64,000 bases of DNA from Confluentibacter flavum (GCF_002843175.1 NZ_PJEO01000016.1:1-64000); one strand, 5' to 3'. Positions 9,208 through 18,880 are shown, counted from the first letter of the stretch. Made by a program: numbers and translations. The notes: generated by a model from the sequence alone, not told the origin.

Positions 9208-12021
9208 TTAAAATCTAACATATAGGTTTAAAAAATAATTTGCTCCTCTACCATACCAATATTTAGCACCAAAAACAGGTTTATCCAAGGCTTGGTCGTC
9301 CCTTAATTGCCTGTAATTGGCATTGCGCCCTTGTTCAAATCCGCCTGTTTTATAAACTTCATCCAACAGGTTATTTACACTTGCAAAAAAACCAATGTAA
9401 TACTGGTTCACTTTCCAAGATTTTCCACCTACCAGATTCACTACCATATAATCATCAAAACGTTCTTGTTTTAATAAGGCTCTTGCCAAATCATCATCAT
9501 AATCAATAAAAGGTTGGCCGTCTACATCGGTATAAAAATTCTTGGTTCTAGTTAACGGACTCACATCTACATAGGTGTTTTTAAAAAAATTGGCCGTGGC
9601 ACCAAACCACCAATAGTCGGGGTCGCGATATTCAAAACCGACGGAATAAGCTTGTTGCGAACCAACAGCTAACTTGTAATTTTTTAAATAGGATTTACCT
9701 AAATATACATTCTCAAACCTATCGGAAGACAGATATAAATCCGGGTTATTGGCATAGGTGTATTGCCCTATGGAACCAGCCCCCTTTAATTTGATAGTTG
9801 GCGTTACTTGAGCTTCCACGCCAAACTCGCCACCCAAATGGTTTTTGTTGATGCCCTGTAAAATTTCTTGAATAAATTCGGTTTCATCTCTCCCCGATTG
9901 TTGTGTGCCAGAATCGGCAATAACATTACCAATGCCATCTGCAAAGAAAAATGAGATTTCGTTGGCATTTTTAAGCATGGTATAAAACCCGGTGAGTTTT
10001 GCCTTTACATAAGAAGAACGGAAAATATAACTAGCATCAAAACTGCTTATTTTTTCTTCTGAAATATTGGGAACGATGTTGTGATTTGATCTGGAATTTG
10101 TATAACTATTACTTATGGATGGTGCTTTGGTAATGTAACCTAAATTGAAATCGAATACATGTTTCCCTGATATCTTATAGGTAAAACCTGCCTTAGCACC
10201 AAAACCCGTGAAGGATAACTTGTCTCCTTTTCCTAAGGAATTATCGGCAAATGTTTCCGATTGAAACAAGCCTTCACGCTGATATTGCGTGTTAGTGACG
10301 CTAGCAGATGCATAAAAATCAGCTTTATTGTATTTAAATTGTGCCTGTGCAAATCCTGATAGCACATTGGCAAACATATTATAATTATAGCCATACCTAT
10401 CGCCTACTTTGGCTATAGTGTTCGGATTTTTTAAATCGAACTGAACGCCGTCAAAACTATCCACATTTAAAAATCCTGAACCACCCAAAAGATCTAAAAC
10501 CTCAGCAAAATTTTCAGACTCAAATGCTTTATAACTTATGGATGCATCATATAAAATATGGTCGTTTACCTTACCATTAAAAATGGTGTTTAAGGTGAAT
10601 TGTTTATCATCTACCCGATCTTCGTACAACATATAGTTAGCGTTTTTTCCTTGGGCTGCATTTGCCATATTGGCGTCGTACATGGGTTGCCAATGAATCT
10701 GCCCATCGTTTAAAAAAAATTGTTGTGCACCGTATGCAAATTCTAAATCATCTGGGAAATTGTGCTCAAAATAACTTGGCATTTTTTGATAATAAGCTGG
10801 ACTTGGGTTTCGTCCGCCTCCTTCAAAAGTCTCCTGTCCTTCCGATGTTAATACTTGTGTAACACCTCCATAAGCCAAACGGCTGTTTCCTGTTTTTCCA
10901 AACTGATAACCCACATTGGTGTTCCATGACAGGTTGCTGTTTATGGCCCAATAATGGTTTAGCATTAAAATAGGTTCATCAACTTCTTTAATGCGGGAAT
11001 TTCGTTTATTTCCATCTTGCCAGCCCCAATATTCATTATACTTTATGCCTTTTAAATCATAAACCTCTTGAGTATTTGGAGACGATTTTCCTCTTCTGTT
11101 TGGTGTATAAATGCCTGTAAAGTTTAAACTATGGGCATCATTAATAACTTTTTCTGCGGAAACAAAAACGGAATTCGCATCATATAAGGTAGCCTCTTGA
11201 TAGCCTTCATCTCCCCATCGTCTCCCCAAAGACACCGCATAAGCCCAACCGCCTTGCAACAAACCCGATGAGTATGTTGCCATAAATCTATTGGCATAAC
11301 TTCTGTTGCTTGATGAATAGGTGATTCGTCCGCCATACGACATTTGAGATGCCCTAACATTCACATTGCTGGTTCCTAAAATACCTCCAAATTGGTAACT
11401 TGATGGTTTTAGTCCCGGAGCTAATTCTTGGTTACGCATCACATCATTTAATCCGCCCCAGTTGCTCCATTGGGGTCTGCCATTATATATTTTGTTCATT
11501 TCAATACCATTAATCAACATGGTACTATTATCCGAATCCAATCCCCTAACCCTAAAAAAAGAAGAGCTAAATTCGAATGCAGCAGTTCGTTGAAACACAT
11601 CTAGAGACGCATGCAATAAACCAGATACGTTTCCAAATCCACTTTCATCATTATCAAGTTCGTCTTCAGTTAAGCTAATGGTAAATAAATCTTGTGAAGC
11701 CATCGTATCAAGTTCAAGAATCATATCTGTAATATTAACTGTTTGAAATTCATCTACAGTTATAGGATACTTAGCTGTTATATATCCCATTTTAGAAATT
11801 TGTAATATGTGTTCTCCTAAGGGCACATTTGAAGAGAATTCAAACTCGCCTAATGTATTGGTTTTAGTGTTTTGAGATGTTGCCTCAATGGTTACGGTTA
11901 CTTCTGGAATAGGCTGAAAAGATGTAACATCCTTTACACTTCCTTGAATGCGTGTTTGTTGTGCTAATACAGAAATTGACATTAACATATAAAACAAAAA
12001 AACAAGCCCTAATTTTTTCAA
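9208..12021 (-). CDS. TonB-dependent receptor with carboxypeptidase-like N-terminal domain
   Basis: A 937-residue outer-membrane receptor. A signal peptide (about 1-20, ending VLAQ) is followed by a carboxypeptidase-D regulatory-like domain (about 24-110), a plug domain containing the stretch INGIEMNKIYNGRPQWSNW, and a 22-stranded-type barrel ending in the aromatic C-terminus YVRF. It imports a substrate too large for porins using TonB energy. It shares plug and barrel features with the receptor at 16325-18880 (PQWSNWGGL versus VYWSNWAGL, NDAHSLNF versus NDAHKLSF), so the two are paralogues. It is followed at 11 bases by a surface lipoprotein gene and faces away from the exported EEP nuclease gene. 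The substrate is not evident from sequence. Confidence 0.92.
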   Translation of the reverse strand: MKKLGLVFLFYMLMSISVLAQQTRIQGSVKDVTSFQPIPEVTVTIEATSQNTKTNTLGEFEFSSNVPLGEHILQISKMGYITAKYPITVDEFQTVNITDMILELDTMASQDLFTISLTEDELDNDESGFGNVSGLLHASLDVFQRTAAFEFSSSFFRVRGLDSDNSTMLINGIEMNKIYNGRPQWSNWGGLNDVMRNQELAPGLKPSSYQFGGILGTSNVNVRASQMSYGGRITYSSSNRSYANRFMATYSSGLLQGGWAYAVSLGRRWGDEGYQEATLYDANSVFVSAEKVINDAHSLNFTGIYTPNRRGKSSPNTQEVYDLKGIKYNEYWGWQDGNKRNSRIKEVDEPILMLNHYWAINSNLSWNTNVGYQFGKTGNSRLAYGGVTQVLTSEGQETFEGGGRNPSPAYYQKMPSYFEHNFPDDLEFAYGAQQFFLNDGQIHWQPMYDANMANAAQGKNANYMLYEDRVDDKQFTLNTIFNGKVNDHILYDASISYKAFESENFAEVLDLLGGSGFLNVDSFDGVQFDLKNPNTIAKVGDRYGYNYNMFANVLSGFAQAQFKYNKADFYASASVTNTQYQREGLFQSETFADNSLGKGDKLSFTGFGAKAGFTYKISGKHVFDFNLGYITKAPSISNSYTNSRSNHNIVPNISEEKISSFDASYIFRSSYVKAKLTGFYTMLKNANEISFFFADGIGNVIADSGTQQSGRDETEFIQEILQGINKNHLGGEFGVEAQVTPTIKLKGAGSIGQYTYANNPDLYLSSDRFENVYLGKSYLKNYKLAVGSQQAYSVGFEYRDPDYWWFGATANFFKNTYVDVSPLTRTKNFYTDVDGQPFIDYDDDLARALLKQERFDDYMVVNLVGGKSWKVNQYYIGFFASVNNLLDEVYKTGGFEQGRNANYRQLRDDQALDKPVFGAKYWYGRGANYFLNLYVRF

Positions 12022-12077
12022 TTTCTAAATTATAATTACTTACTAAACGCTAAAATAGTTTTTTTGAAAGAAATAAC

Positions 12078-12085
12078 TACTTTTG
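12078..12085 (+). promoter_or_regulatory. Candidate -7 box for the EEP nuclease gene
   Basis: TACTTTTG fits the Bacteroidota -7 consensus TAnnTTTG and lies about 40 bases upstream of the ATG at 12126. No convincing -33 TTG lies at the usual 17-23 base distance, so the call rests on the -7 box alone. Confidence 0.35.
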
Positions 12086-12125
12086 TAATCAGTTTTTTTA
12101 TCTTAATATGTAATATGTTTCAATC

Positions 12126-13220
12126 ATGATTAAATTTTTAAAATTCAGTTCATTGTTTTTATTTTGGATGGTAATTTCAATTACAGAGGCTCAAGAACAT
12201 AAAACTTATAAAATACATACTATTGCTTTTTATAATTTAGAAAACTTGTTCGACACCATAAACGACCCTACTAATTTTGATGAATATAGCCCCTTAATGG
12301 AACTAAAGGCAAATCGTTCTGATGCCTATAAAAAGAAAGTGAGAAATATGGCCCGTGTTTTGGCAGATATTGGACGGGACGTTTCTAACAATACTCCTGC
12401 AATCATTGGCGTTTCTGAAGTTGAAAACCAAGACGTGCTTGAAGACGTTGTGAATGATTCTATTTTAAGAGATAAAAATTATGGTATTGTTCACTATCAT
12501 TCTCCAGATGCCAGAGGCATTGATGTGGCATTATTATACCAAAAAAAACTCTTTTATCCCATTACAACAAGCAGTCATGAACTAAAGATTTACGACAATG
12601 TTACTAGAAAAAGAATTTACACCCGAGACCAATTATTGGTGAGTGGCCATTTGGATGGTGAACTGATGCATATTATAGTCAATCATTGGCCATCTAGAAG
12701 CGGTGGCGAAGCAAAAAGCCAATACAACCGGATAGCAGCGGCTAAACTATCTAAATATTTAGTGGATTCCCTTCAAGTTATAGATCCGTATGCAAAGGTT
12801 TTCATCATGGGTGATTTAAATGATAACCCCAATAATACCAGTGTTAAAAAGGGTTTAAAAACTCAAAAAGATAAAGATAAAGTTGATTTTAAAGGTATTT
12901 ATAATCCTTATGAAAACTTCTTTAGAGACGGTTTAGGAACAACGGCTTACCGAGATGCTTGGAGTTTGTTTGACCAAATACTGCTTACAAAATCCTTATT
13001 GGAAAAAGACTATACCTCTTTTCAATTTTATAAGGCAGGTATATTTAACAACGATTATTTAATTACGAGCAAAGGAACTTATAAAGGGTATCCGTATAGA
13101 AGTTGGTCTGATGGCGGATTTTCGGACGGGTTTAGCGACCACTTTCCAGTGTATGTTTATGTTATTAAGGAAATCCCCACTGTCCTATCGGACATCTCCC
13201 CGAAGGGGAGAGAAGACTAA
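12126..13220 (+). CDS. Exported endonuclease/exonuclease/phosphatase-family protein
   Basis: A 364-residue EEP-fold phosphodiesterase with a signal peptide (about 1-22, cleavage near TEAQ). Metal and catalytic motifs in order: FYNLENLF with Asn37, GVSEVEN with Glu98, RGIDVALLY, VNHWPSR with His187, IMGDLND with Asp230/Asn232 and SDHFP with Asp338/His339. Members of this fold cleave DNA, RNA or small phosphoesters; a secreted copy next to TonB receptors suggests extracellular nucleic-acid or phosphoester breakdown. It is divergent from the receptor at 9208. The last dozen residues (TVLSDISPKGRED) come from a palindromic repeat at 13181-13211, so the natural C-terminus probably ended nearer YVIKE. 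Confidence 0.88.
   Translation: MIKFLKFSSLFLFWMVISITEAQEHKTYKIHTIAFYNLENLFDTINDPTNFDEYSPLMELKANRSDAYKKKVRNMARVLADIGRDVSNNTPAIIGVSEVENQDVLEDVVNDSILRDKNYGIVHYHSPDARGIDVALLYQKKLFYPITTSSHELKIYDNVTRKRIYTRDQLLVSGHLDGELMHIIVNHWPSRSGGEAKSQYNRIAAAKLSKYLVDSLQVIDPYAKVFIMGDLNDNPNNTSVKKGLKTQKDKDKVDFKGIYNPYENFFRDGLGTTAYRDAWSLFDQILLTKSLLEKDYTSFQFYKAGIFNNDYLITSKGTYKGYPYRSWSDGGFSDGFSDHFPVYVYVIKEIPTVLSDISPKGRED
13181..13211. repeat. Double palindrome forming the 3' end of the EEP gene
   Basis: Two adjacent perfect palindromic units: TGTCC-TATC-GGACA (13181-13194) and TCTCCCC-GAA-GGGGAGA (13195-13211). They overlap the last codons of the preceding CDS, whose stop is at 13218-13220. There is no following T-run, so it is not a clear terminator; it resembles the other GC-rich palindromic elements in this window. 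Confidence 0.75.
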
Positions 13221-13232
13221 TTAAATCTATTT

Positions 13233-13673
13233 TTAGCTTATCCAGGTATTCCAAGGAATTCTTGATAAAAATAATACCAAAGCAATGGTATAAAAAACAG
13301 CTATTGGTTTTAATTTTGCTTGAGAGGTTAACTTCTTTTTATGTTTGGAATAACCTATGGTTATTAGAGCAACGGCTATAATATTCACAAAAGGATGCTC
13401 CACTAAATAAAGTCTATTAACAGCATCTTTCATCACGCCACCCATACCTAATTCACTAAAAGCTTGCAATCTTGGAGACACAAAATATAAAATCAATCCA
13501 ATTAACAATTGAATATGTGAAACGATTAAGGCAAATAATGATATTCTAAAATCATTGGCAGCATATTCTTTATCTGCAGCCATTTTATACAAAGCATTGA
13601 ACGTAGCCAATATTAATACCAAAAGTACGAGATAGGCCCAATAAGAATGGAGTATTTTAACTGTATTATACAT
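13233..13673 (-). CDS. Small integral membrane protein, function unknown
   Basis: A 146-residue protein with four predicted transmembrane helices (about 13-31, 45-65, 95-110 and 124-140). It has a conserved-looking His (HSYW, residue 9) and several charged residues in the first loop. I recognise it only as a flavobacterial membrane protein of unknown role; histidines in the first and third helices (HSYW, SHIQ, EHPF) could suggest haem binding as in cytochrome-b-like proteins, but this is speculation. It converges with the EEP gene, 12 bases apart, and lies downstream of the endonuclease I gene with a strong hairpin between, so it may have its own promoter. Confidence 0.7.
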   Translation of the reverse strand: MYNTVKILHSYWAYLVLLVLILATFNALYKMAADKEYAANDFRISLFALIVSHIQLLIGLILYFVSPRLQAFSELGMGGVMKDAVNRLYLVEHPFVNIIAVALITIGYSKHKKKLTSQAKLKPIAVFYTIALVLFLSRIPWNTWIS

Positions 13674-13730
13674 AATTATAAATTTAGATTTTTAGAATAA
13701 AACAAATGTAATAATTTATAGTATAAAAAA

Positions 13731-13766
13731 ACCGCTTCTCTGGATAACTATCTGGAGAAGCAGTTT
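13731..13766 (-). terminator. Rho-independent terminator of the endonuclease I gene
   Basis: A 17-bp stem (arms 13731-13747 and 13750-13766 with a few wobble pairs) flanked by A-runs on one side and T-runs on the other, so it reads as a terminator in either direction. It lies 23 bases past the stop of the minus-strand endonuclease gene. Confidence 0.75.
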
Positions 13767-13788
13767 TTAAATTATTGTTTTATGTATG

Positions 13789-14574
13789 CTAATTCCATTT
13801 ATTTTCTGCAGCATTGCCTCCCCAAAGTAAAGTCGCTAAATACGGATTGTCTATAAAAGGGTTTCTATTACCTTGTGCGTGCTCAATAACATCATTTCGT
13901 TGAATTTCAAATTGCGATACAGGATCTTCAATGTTCCATTTTAGAAAAAGCGATATGCCGCCAACTTTAATAAAACTTTGATTATACCTAAGATTTAAAT
14001 ACATAATCATTCTTGCAACATCTCCTTTCCAATCGTCACCTGGGTACCATCTATTTTCTTCTACATTATATGTTCCATTTCCAGTTGCGTAGGCATAATT
14101 ACTTCTTAAACTATTAACGTCTTCATCACAAACCCTTAAATGATGCAAGTCGGCAACAGCTATTTCAGAAGTTAATAATGATTGAGGATAAATATGCTCT
14201 GTATTAAATGTTTGCGGCGTATAGCTGTTGTTTCCTGATATATATTCTTGCCAATATCGACTTTCCCCAGAATACATTAGAATAACATTATTTGTATTGC
14301 TTGGGTCTTCATCTGCATTGTACAAATATTGGTGTCTTTGTCCATACGATAAGATTTTTGTATGATTCTCGGTAACATGTGCTATTAATTCATTTGCTAT
14401 TAAATCAGCATCTTCAAAAAAAGACACGTCACTATAATAATTTTGCAGATTTGAAGGGATATTAAAACTTATTTCTATTGGTTTCTCTTCTATTAAAGGT
14501 TCTCCATTATTATCAGGGTTGCTGCAATTAATAGATAGTAAACCGAATAGAAGTATTGCAATGTATTTATTCAT
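13789..14574 (-). CDS. Endonuclease I family lipoprotein
   Basis: A 261-residue exported nuclease of the EndA/Vvn/Dns type. A leader ends in the lipobox SINC (Cys17), so it is probably lipid-anchored. The His-Me finger nuclease core is clear: NTEHIYPQS with general-base His127, ADLHHLRVCD with His144/145, SNYAYATG, GDVARMIMYLNLRY and RNDVIEHAQGNRNPFIDNP. These enzymes make non-specific cuts in DNA and often RNA. The gene stands between the small membrane protein and the second lipoprotein/TonB-receptor pair, with terminators on both sides. Its neighbourhood suggests it feeds fragments or nucleotides to the adjacent receptors. Confidence 0.92.
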   Translation of the reverse strand: MNKYIAILLFGLLSINCSNPDNNGEPLIEEKPIEISFNIPSNLQNYYSDVSFFEDADLIANELIAHVTENHTKILSYGQRHQYLYNADEDPSNTNNVILMYSGESRYWQEYISGNNSYTPQTFNTEHIYPQSLLTSEIAVADLHHLRVCDEDVNSLRSNYAYATGNGTYNVEENRWYPGDDWKGDVARMIMYLNLRYNQSFIKVGGISLFLKWNIEDPVSQFEIQRNDVIEHAQGNRNPFIDNPYLATLLWGGNAAENKWN

Positions 14575-14600
14575 TAGTGTAAATTTAATTAAAGATAAAA

Positions 14601-14625
14601 AACCGCTTTTTAGGTTAAAGCGGTT
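14601..14625 (-). terminator. Rho-independent terminator after the second lipoprotein gene
   Basis: A perfect 9-bp stem AACCGCTTT (14601-14609) / AAAGCGGTT (14617-14625) with a 7-base loop. On the minus strand it is followed by a U-run. It lies 29 bases beyond the stop of the gene at 14654-16318. Confidence 0.8.
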
Positions 14626-14653
14626 TTATAATTATACTAGAATGATCTTTATT

Positions 14654-16318
14654 TTATTGTTGATAAACCCATTCACCACCTGTTTTTATAACACTTTTTG
14701 ATTCATTAGTTGTAGAGCCATTATATATAACATATGTTAACACATATTTCTGATCTTCTGCAGTTACAAAATTTCCATTTTCTAAAAGCACGTTAAAAGC
14801 TTCAAGTAACATGGCATCGTTCCAATAATTACCACTTGTAGGCCTTCTATCAAAACTACCAAAGAAACCATAATTGTCAGCAGGCCCTGGATAGATATCT
14901 ATAAACGCATTAGAAATGAATGCAACATCCGCTCCTGTAAAAGTATATCTTATGGTATTGTCTGGAACCCAACTATTACCATCAAATCCAAATTGCAGAG
15001 CAGTATCAATTGTAGATGTGTACGCTGTCCACATTCCGTCTATAACCGTATAAAGATTGCCTCTAATTTGAGCCCCACTTGAGCTAGAGAAATAATCATA
15101 AACCATGATAACCTCATCCTCTTCTTGAGCATATGCATATGGTGGAGTAAGACTTAAAAAAGTTGGTAAATAAGATTCCGCTGGTGTTGAGCTTCCAAAA
15201 TTGTCAAAACGCCCTGGTTGTCCTGAACCTTCACCCATAGAATCAAAATCCGCAGAACTTAAAAAGGAGACGCCATCAACTTCTTCCCATTCACTACCAG
15301 TATAGGTGAAAAATTCGCCTTTTTTATTAGTTTCTCCCGTTGCACCTAAAACTTTCAAGGCCATACTCGCTACCCTCCATCTTCCTGCATCTGTATTGGA
15401 TGAAACATATTTAAAAGCTATATTAATTGATTGTCCATCATATGCTGAAAAATCATAATCTGGAGAAGTAGTCATGCTTCCAAACGCTGTCTTGTCAAAA
15501 CTTAATGGTGTCCATGTTGCCGTAGATGGATCTCCTGAATAATTTGTAGAAATCAATATATCAATTTGGTCGGGAACACTTAAAAAATCAATTTCCTGAG
15601 TTATTTGGAATTTAAGATTTGTTTCTCCACTTAAATCAATAGCTGGTGAAACTAACCATTCCTCATTTGCTACCTGAGTACCAAAAAACCCATTACCTTG
15701 AACATAACCAGTCAGAGATGTCCAAACCGCATTGCTACCTGTAGCTGGCGAAGTCTCTATTATTGACCACCCTTCAAAACCTGCGGCAAAATCATATTCC
15801 AATAAGTTTGCTAACCCAACTTCTGGTGTATCAAAATATTGCGAATATCTAGCTAAAACAATATCTCCTGCTACAGGACTTGCTATTTGTGTTGCTAAAA
15901 CATTAGGTATTTGAGTCGTTGCATCTACATTTGGATAAAACCCGAATGCATCACTTCCTGTTGATGCGTAATCTGCATTAGTAAGTTGGTACACATCTGC
16001 ACCAGAGTAATCACTTACCCCTTCAGCATTACCAATAAATAATCTATAACCTACAGTAACAGCAGAACCTTTTCCCCAACTTGGGTATAAATCGGATAAA
16101 AAATCTGGCAACATAGTTTTAGCATCCTCTTCAGAACTAAAGCTGCCAAAAGTTAAATCTAAATCTTCATAATCATCACTAGTTAAAATATAAGTAGTCT
16201 CCCCAACAATTGGATTCTCTTTTGCATCTATATCATTATAGATATCTTCTAAAGGATTACAACTCGTGAAAATTGCTCCTATAATTAATAAGTAAAAATA
16301 TATATTTTTCATTTTCAA
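14654..16318 (-). CDS. Surface lipoprotein with choice-of-anchor-J domain
   Basis: A 554-residue lipoprotein; the leader ends in the lipobox FTSC (Cys20). The centre (about 180-330) looks like a choice-of-anchor-J jelly roll (FAAGFEGW at the start, GRWRVASMALKVLG at the end), and the whole is reminiscent of the DUF5017 group. It starts only 6 bases after the stop of the TonB receptor at 16325-18880, so they form an operon. The arrangement mirrors the receptor/lipoprotein pair at 7766-12021, although the N-terminal parts differ. It is likely the surface-exposed substrate-binding partner of its receptor; the ligand cannot be read from the sequence. Confidence 0.78.
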   Translation of the reverse strand: MKMKNIYFYLLIIGAIFTSCNPLEDIYNDIDAKENPIVGETTYILTSDDYEDLDLTFGSFSSEEDAKTMLPDFLSDLYPSWGKGSAVTVGYRLFIGNAEGVSDYSGADVYQLTNADYASTGSDAFGFYPNVDATTQIPNVLATQIASPVAGDIVLARYSQYFDTPEVGLANLLEYDFAAGFEGWSIIETSPATGSNAVWTSLTGYVQGNGFFGTQVANEEWLVSPAIDLSGETNLKFQITQEIDFLSVPDQIDILISTNYSGDPSTATWTPLSFDKTAFGSMTTSPDYDFSAYDGQSINIAFKYVSSNTDAGRWRVASMALKVLGATGETNKKGEFFTYTGSEWEEVDGVSFLSSADFDSMGEGSGQPGRFDNFGSSTPAESYLPTFLSLTPPYAYAQEEDEVIMVYDYFSSSSGAQIRGNLYTVIDGMWTAYTSTIDTALQFGFDGNSWVPDNTIRYTFTGADVAFISNAFIDIYPGPADNYGFFGSFDRRPTSGNYWNDAMLLEAFNVLLENGNFVTAEDQKYVLTYVIYNGSTTNESKSVIKTGGEWVYQQ

Positions 16319-16324
16319 AGTTTT

Positions 16325-18880
16325 TTAAAAATTAAGTTTTGCACCAATACTGAATGTTCTTCCGAAACCAAAATAAACCAGAGCAGTTTCAGCTACCGAA
16401 CCGTTTCCATCTTGAGCATCTGATATATATTCAGTATCAAATACATTATTCATTCTTGCAGTTAACGTAGCATCAAAAGAGCCAAATGAAAAACCGTGAG
16501 TCATTGCCACATCGAATAGTCCATAGGCTGGCATTTTCCATGCATCTGGGGCTCCTTCAGTTCCTCTGTCACTTGGATCAAAATCAGCATAAATATTGTC
16601 GTAATAATTATAATCAATTATTAATCTTGTTTCTGGAGAAAATCTATAATTAATCCCTAATGCTAGTGTAGTTTGCGCAGCATCTGCAACATGTAAATCT
16701 TTTATGAATAAATCAACTGTTTCAACTACGTTTTGGTCTTCGTCAAGTATATCAACATCTGTTACATTACTATCCCATCTCCAATCTCCAAGAGAAAGCA
16801 TCCCTGTAAGGTTTAATTCATCTGTAGCTTTATAAACAAAATCCAATTCAACACCTTCGTGGATGGCATTTACACCTAAAATATTTGCTACAGCGTTTAT
16901 TCCGTTTGGTTGTTGAAATGTAGCGGTTTCAGTTCTATCATTCCATCTAGTATGATAGAGATTTAAATTTGCTGATAATTTTTCTCCCCTAAAGCCATAA
17001 CCTAATTCAAAACTAGATATTTTTTGATTCGGTGCATCTGCATTAATATTATCATTACTAAAATTTAAAAAGACAGAATCAAAATCAGGAGCTTTTTCAA
17101 AGTACCCAAGGTTTGCAAAAACGTTATGGTTATCATCTATTCTGTAATTAGCACCTCCCTTTGCACTATAACCAAAGAAGTTATAACGATCTGTTTCCTG
17201 TAATGGGTCACTATCTAAATATTGGAAATAATCAATTCTCTTGTAAGATGTATTAGATGCCGCTAATGAAATAAAAGTATTGAAATTTTCATTTACATCA
17301 TATTCTAATTGACCAAAAGCACCTATCCAACCAACTAAACCATCATTATAATAATCTCGTTTATCACCGACTTGTAAAGCAGCATTTGGATTATTAACAT
17401 TACCATCATCTAAAGCGTATTGAGCACCTAATAAATCGGTTACTTCTGAAAAATGGATCCCTTTATAGTTTCTGTAATCTAATCCTGTTAGTAAAACTAA
17501 ATCATCAGATAAGTTTGTTTTTAATGTAGAAAGAACGCCATACCAGTTATGGTCATTACGTGAAGCTCTCAAATAAGTTTCTGCTCCATTAGCTCCTGAT
17601 GCAATATTCTCATCTACTATTTTATCAAAATCTATTGGCCCGAAATTTCCAGTTCTGTAATCTCCTTGACCTGTAGTGGCATCAAACCCAAACTTATAAT
17701 CACCAGCTGTACCGCCTCCACCACCAGATCCGAAAGATGCATAAGCAGAAGTGTTAATAGAGGTATTATCATTTAAATTCCAATAATGGTTTAAAGATAT
17801 TTGTGGTTTGTGGTAAAAGTTATCTTCTTGAAAAGTAACTTGTCCATTTTTATAGCCCCAATCTGCATTAAATTTCCTGCCTCTTTCAGCGTTTCTAAAA
17901 GATTCAATTAACTGTCTGTTTTGTCTTTGTCCATGGCGTTGTTTAGCCCCAAAAGCAGAAAATGACAATTTATGTGCATCATTAATTTCTTGAGAAACGT
18001 TAATAAAATAAGATATTCCTGTAAACTCCGTACCATCCACATAACCATCTCCTTCTGTTTTAGCAGCAGAGACTGTTGCTGCAAAACCATTGTCCATTAA
18101 TCCAGTAGAATAAGTTAAACCATATTTAAAATAGCCATCATTACCAATTGAGGATATCACATTTCCTCCTTCTTCAACATCTGTTGTTTTTGTAATAATG
18201 TTAATTGTACCACCAATAGAGGGTACTGCAATTTTAGCAGCACCTAACCCTCTTTGCACTTGCATTTGGCTAGTAACATCTCCTAAACCTGCCCAGTTAC
18301 TCCAATAAACTTGACCATTTTCCATGTCGTTTACTGGAATACCATTAATCATAACTGCGACATTTTCAGAATTAAATCCTCTAAGATTAATTCTACCGTC
18401 TCCATAACCACCACCAGCTTTAGTAGCGTAAACGCCTGGAGTTGATTTTAAAATTTCAGGAAATTCTTGGGTTCCTAACTTAAGTTCAATATCTTCAGCT
18501 TTGATACTAGAAACTGCTACTGGCGTTTTTCTGTCTACTGCAACAGAAGCAATAATTTGAATTTCTTCCAAGCCTACTTGACTTGACTCTAAAAGAATAC
18601 TTCCTAAGCTAGAACTGCCAGTGAAAGAAATTGTTTTTGAACTGTATCCTACGTAAGAGATTACTATTTCCCCAGAATTAGATTGTGTTTCAATGGTAAA
18701 GTTTCCATCAAAATCGGTAACAACACCATTAGTTGTACCCTTTTCTATAACATTTGCACCTGGTAAAGGCATATTAGTGCCTTCTTCCAAAACAATACCT
18801 GTCAAAGTACTTTGAGCCATGATAACTGTAGTAAATAACAACGCCACAGACATCAATAAAAATTGAGTAGTTTTTTTCAT
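16325..18880 (-). CDS. TonB-dependent receptor with carboxypeptidase-like N-terminal domain
   Basis: An 851-residue outer-membrane receptor. Signal peptide (about 1-22), carboxypeptidase-D regulatory-like domain (TLTGIVLEEGTNMPLPGANV, about 24-110), plug (about 120-230, with INLRGFNSENVAVMING and VYWSNWAGLGD), then a barrel ending GAKLNF. It shares recognisable plug and barrel motifs with the receptor at 9208-12021. A candidate -7 box lies about 50 bases upstream at 18927-18934. It heads a two-gene unit with the lipoprotein at 14654, followed after a terminator by the endonuclease I gene. A role in taking up products of extracellular nucleases is inferred from context only. Confidence 0.92.
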   Translation of the reverse strand: MKKTTQFLLMSVALLFTTVIMAQSTLTGIVLEEGTNMPLPGANVIEKGTTNGVVTDFDGNFTIETQSNSGEIVISYVGYSSKTISFTGSSSLGSILLESSQVGLEEIQIIASVAVDRKTPVAVSSIKAEDIELKLGTQEFPEILKSTPGVYATKAGGGYGDGRINLRGFNSENVAVMINGIPVNDMENGQVYWSNWAGLGDVTSQMQVQRGLGAAKIAVPSIGGTINIITKTTDVEEGGNVISSIGNDGYFKYGLTYSTGLMDNGFAATVSAAKTEGDGYVDGTEFTGISYFINVSQEINDAHKLSFSAFGAKQRHGQRQNRQLIESFRNAERGRKFNADWGYKNGQVTFQEDNFYHKPQISLNHYWNLNDNTSINTSAYASFGSGGGGGTAGDYKFGFDATTGQGDYRTGNFGPIDFDKIVDENIASGANGAETYLRASRNDHNWYGVLSTLKTNLSDDLVLLTGLDYRNYKGIHFSEVTDLLGAQYALDDGNVNNPNAALQVGDKRDYYNDGLVGWIGAFGQLEYDVNENFNTFISLAASNTSYKRIDYFQYLDSDPLQETDRYNFFGYSAKGGANYRIDDNHNVFANLGYFEKAPDFDSVFLNFSNDNINADAPNQKISSFELGYGFRGEKLSANLNLYHTRWNDRTETATFQQPNGINAVANILGVNAIHEGVELDFVYKATDELNLTGMLSLGDWRWDSNVTDVDILDEDQNVVETVDLFIKDLHVADAAQTTLALGINYRFSPETRLIIDYNYYDNIYADFDPSDRGTEGAPDAWKMPAYGLFDVAMTHGFSFGSFDATLTARMNNVFDTEYISDAQDGNGSVAETALVYFGFGRTFSIGAKLNF

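Noticed and set aside
13181-13211. Bidirectional terminator between the convergent EEP and membrane-protein genes
   Set aside because: The palindromes are GC-rich but no T-run follows in either direction and they lie inside the EEP frame.
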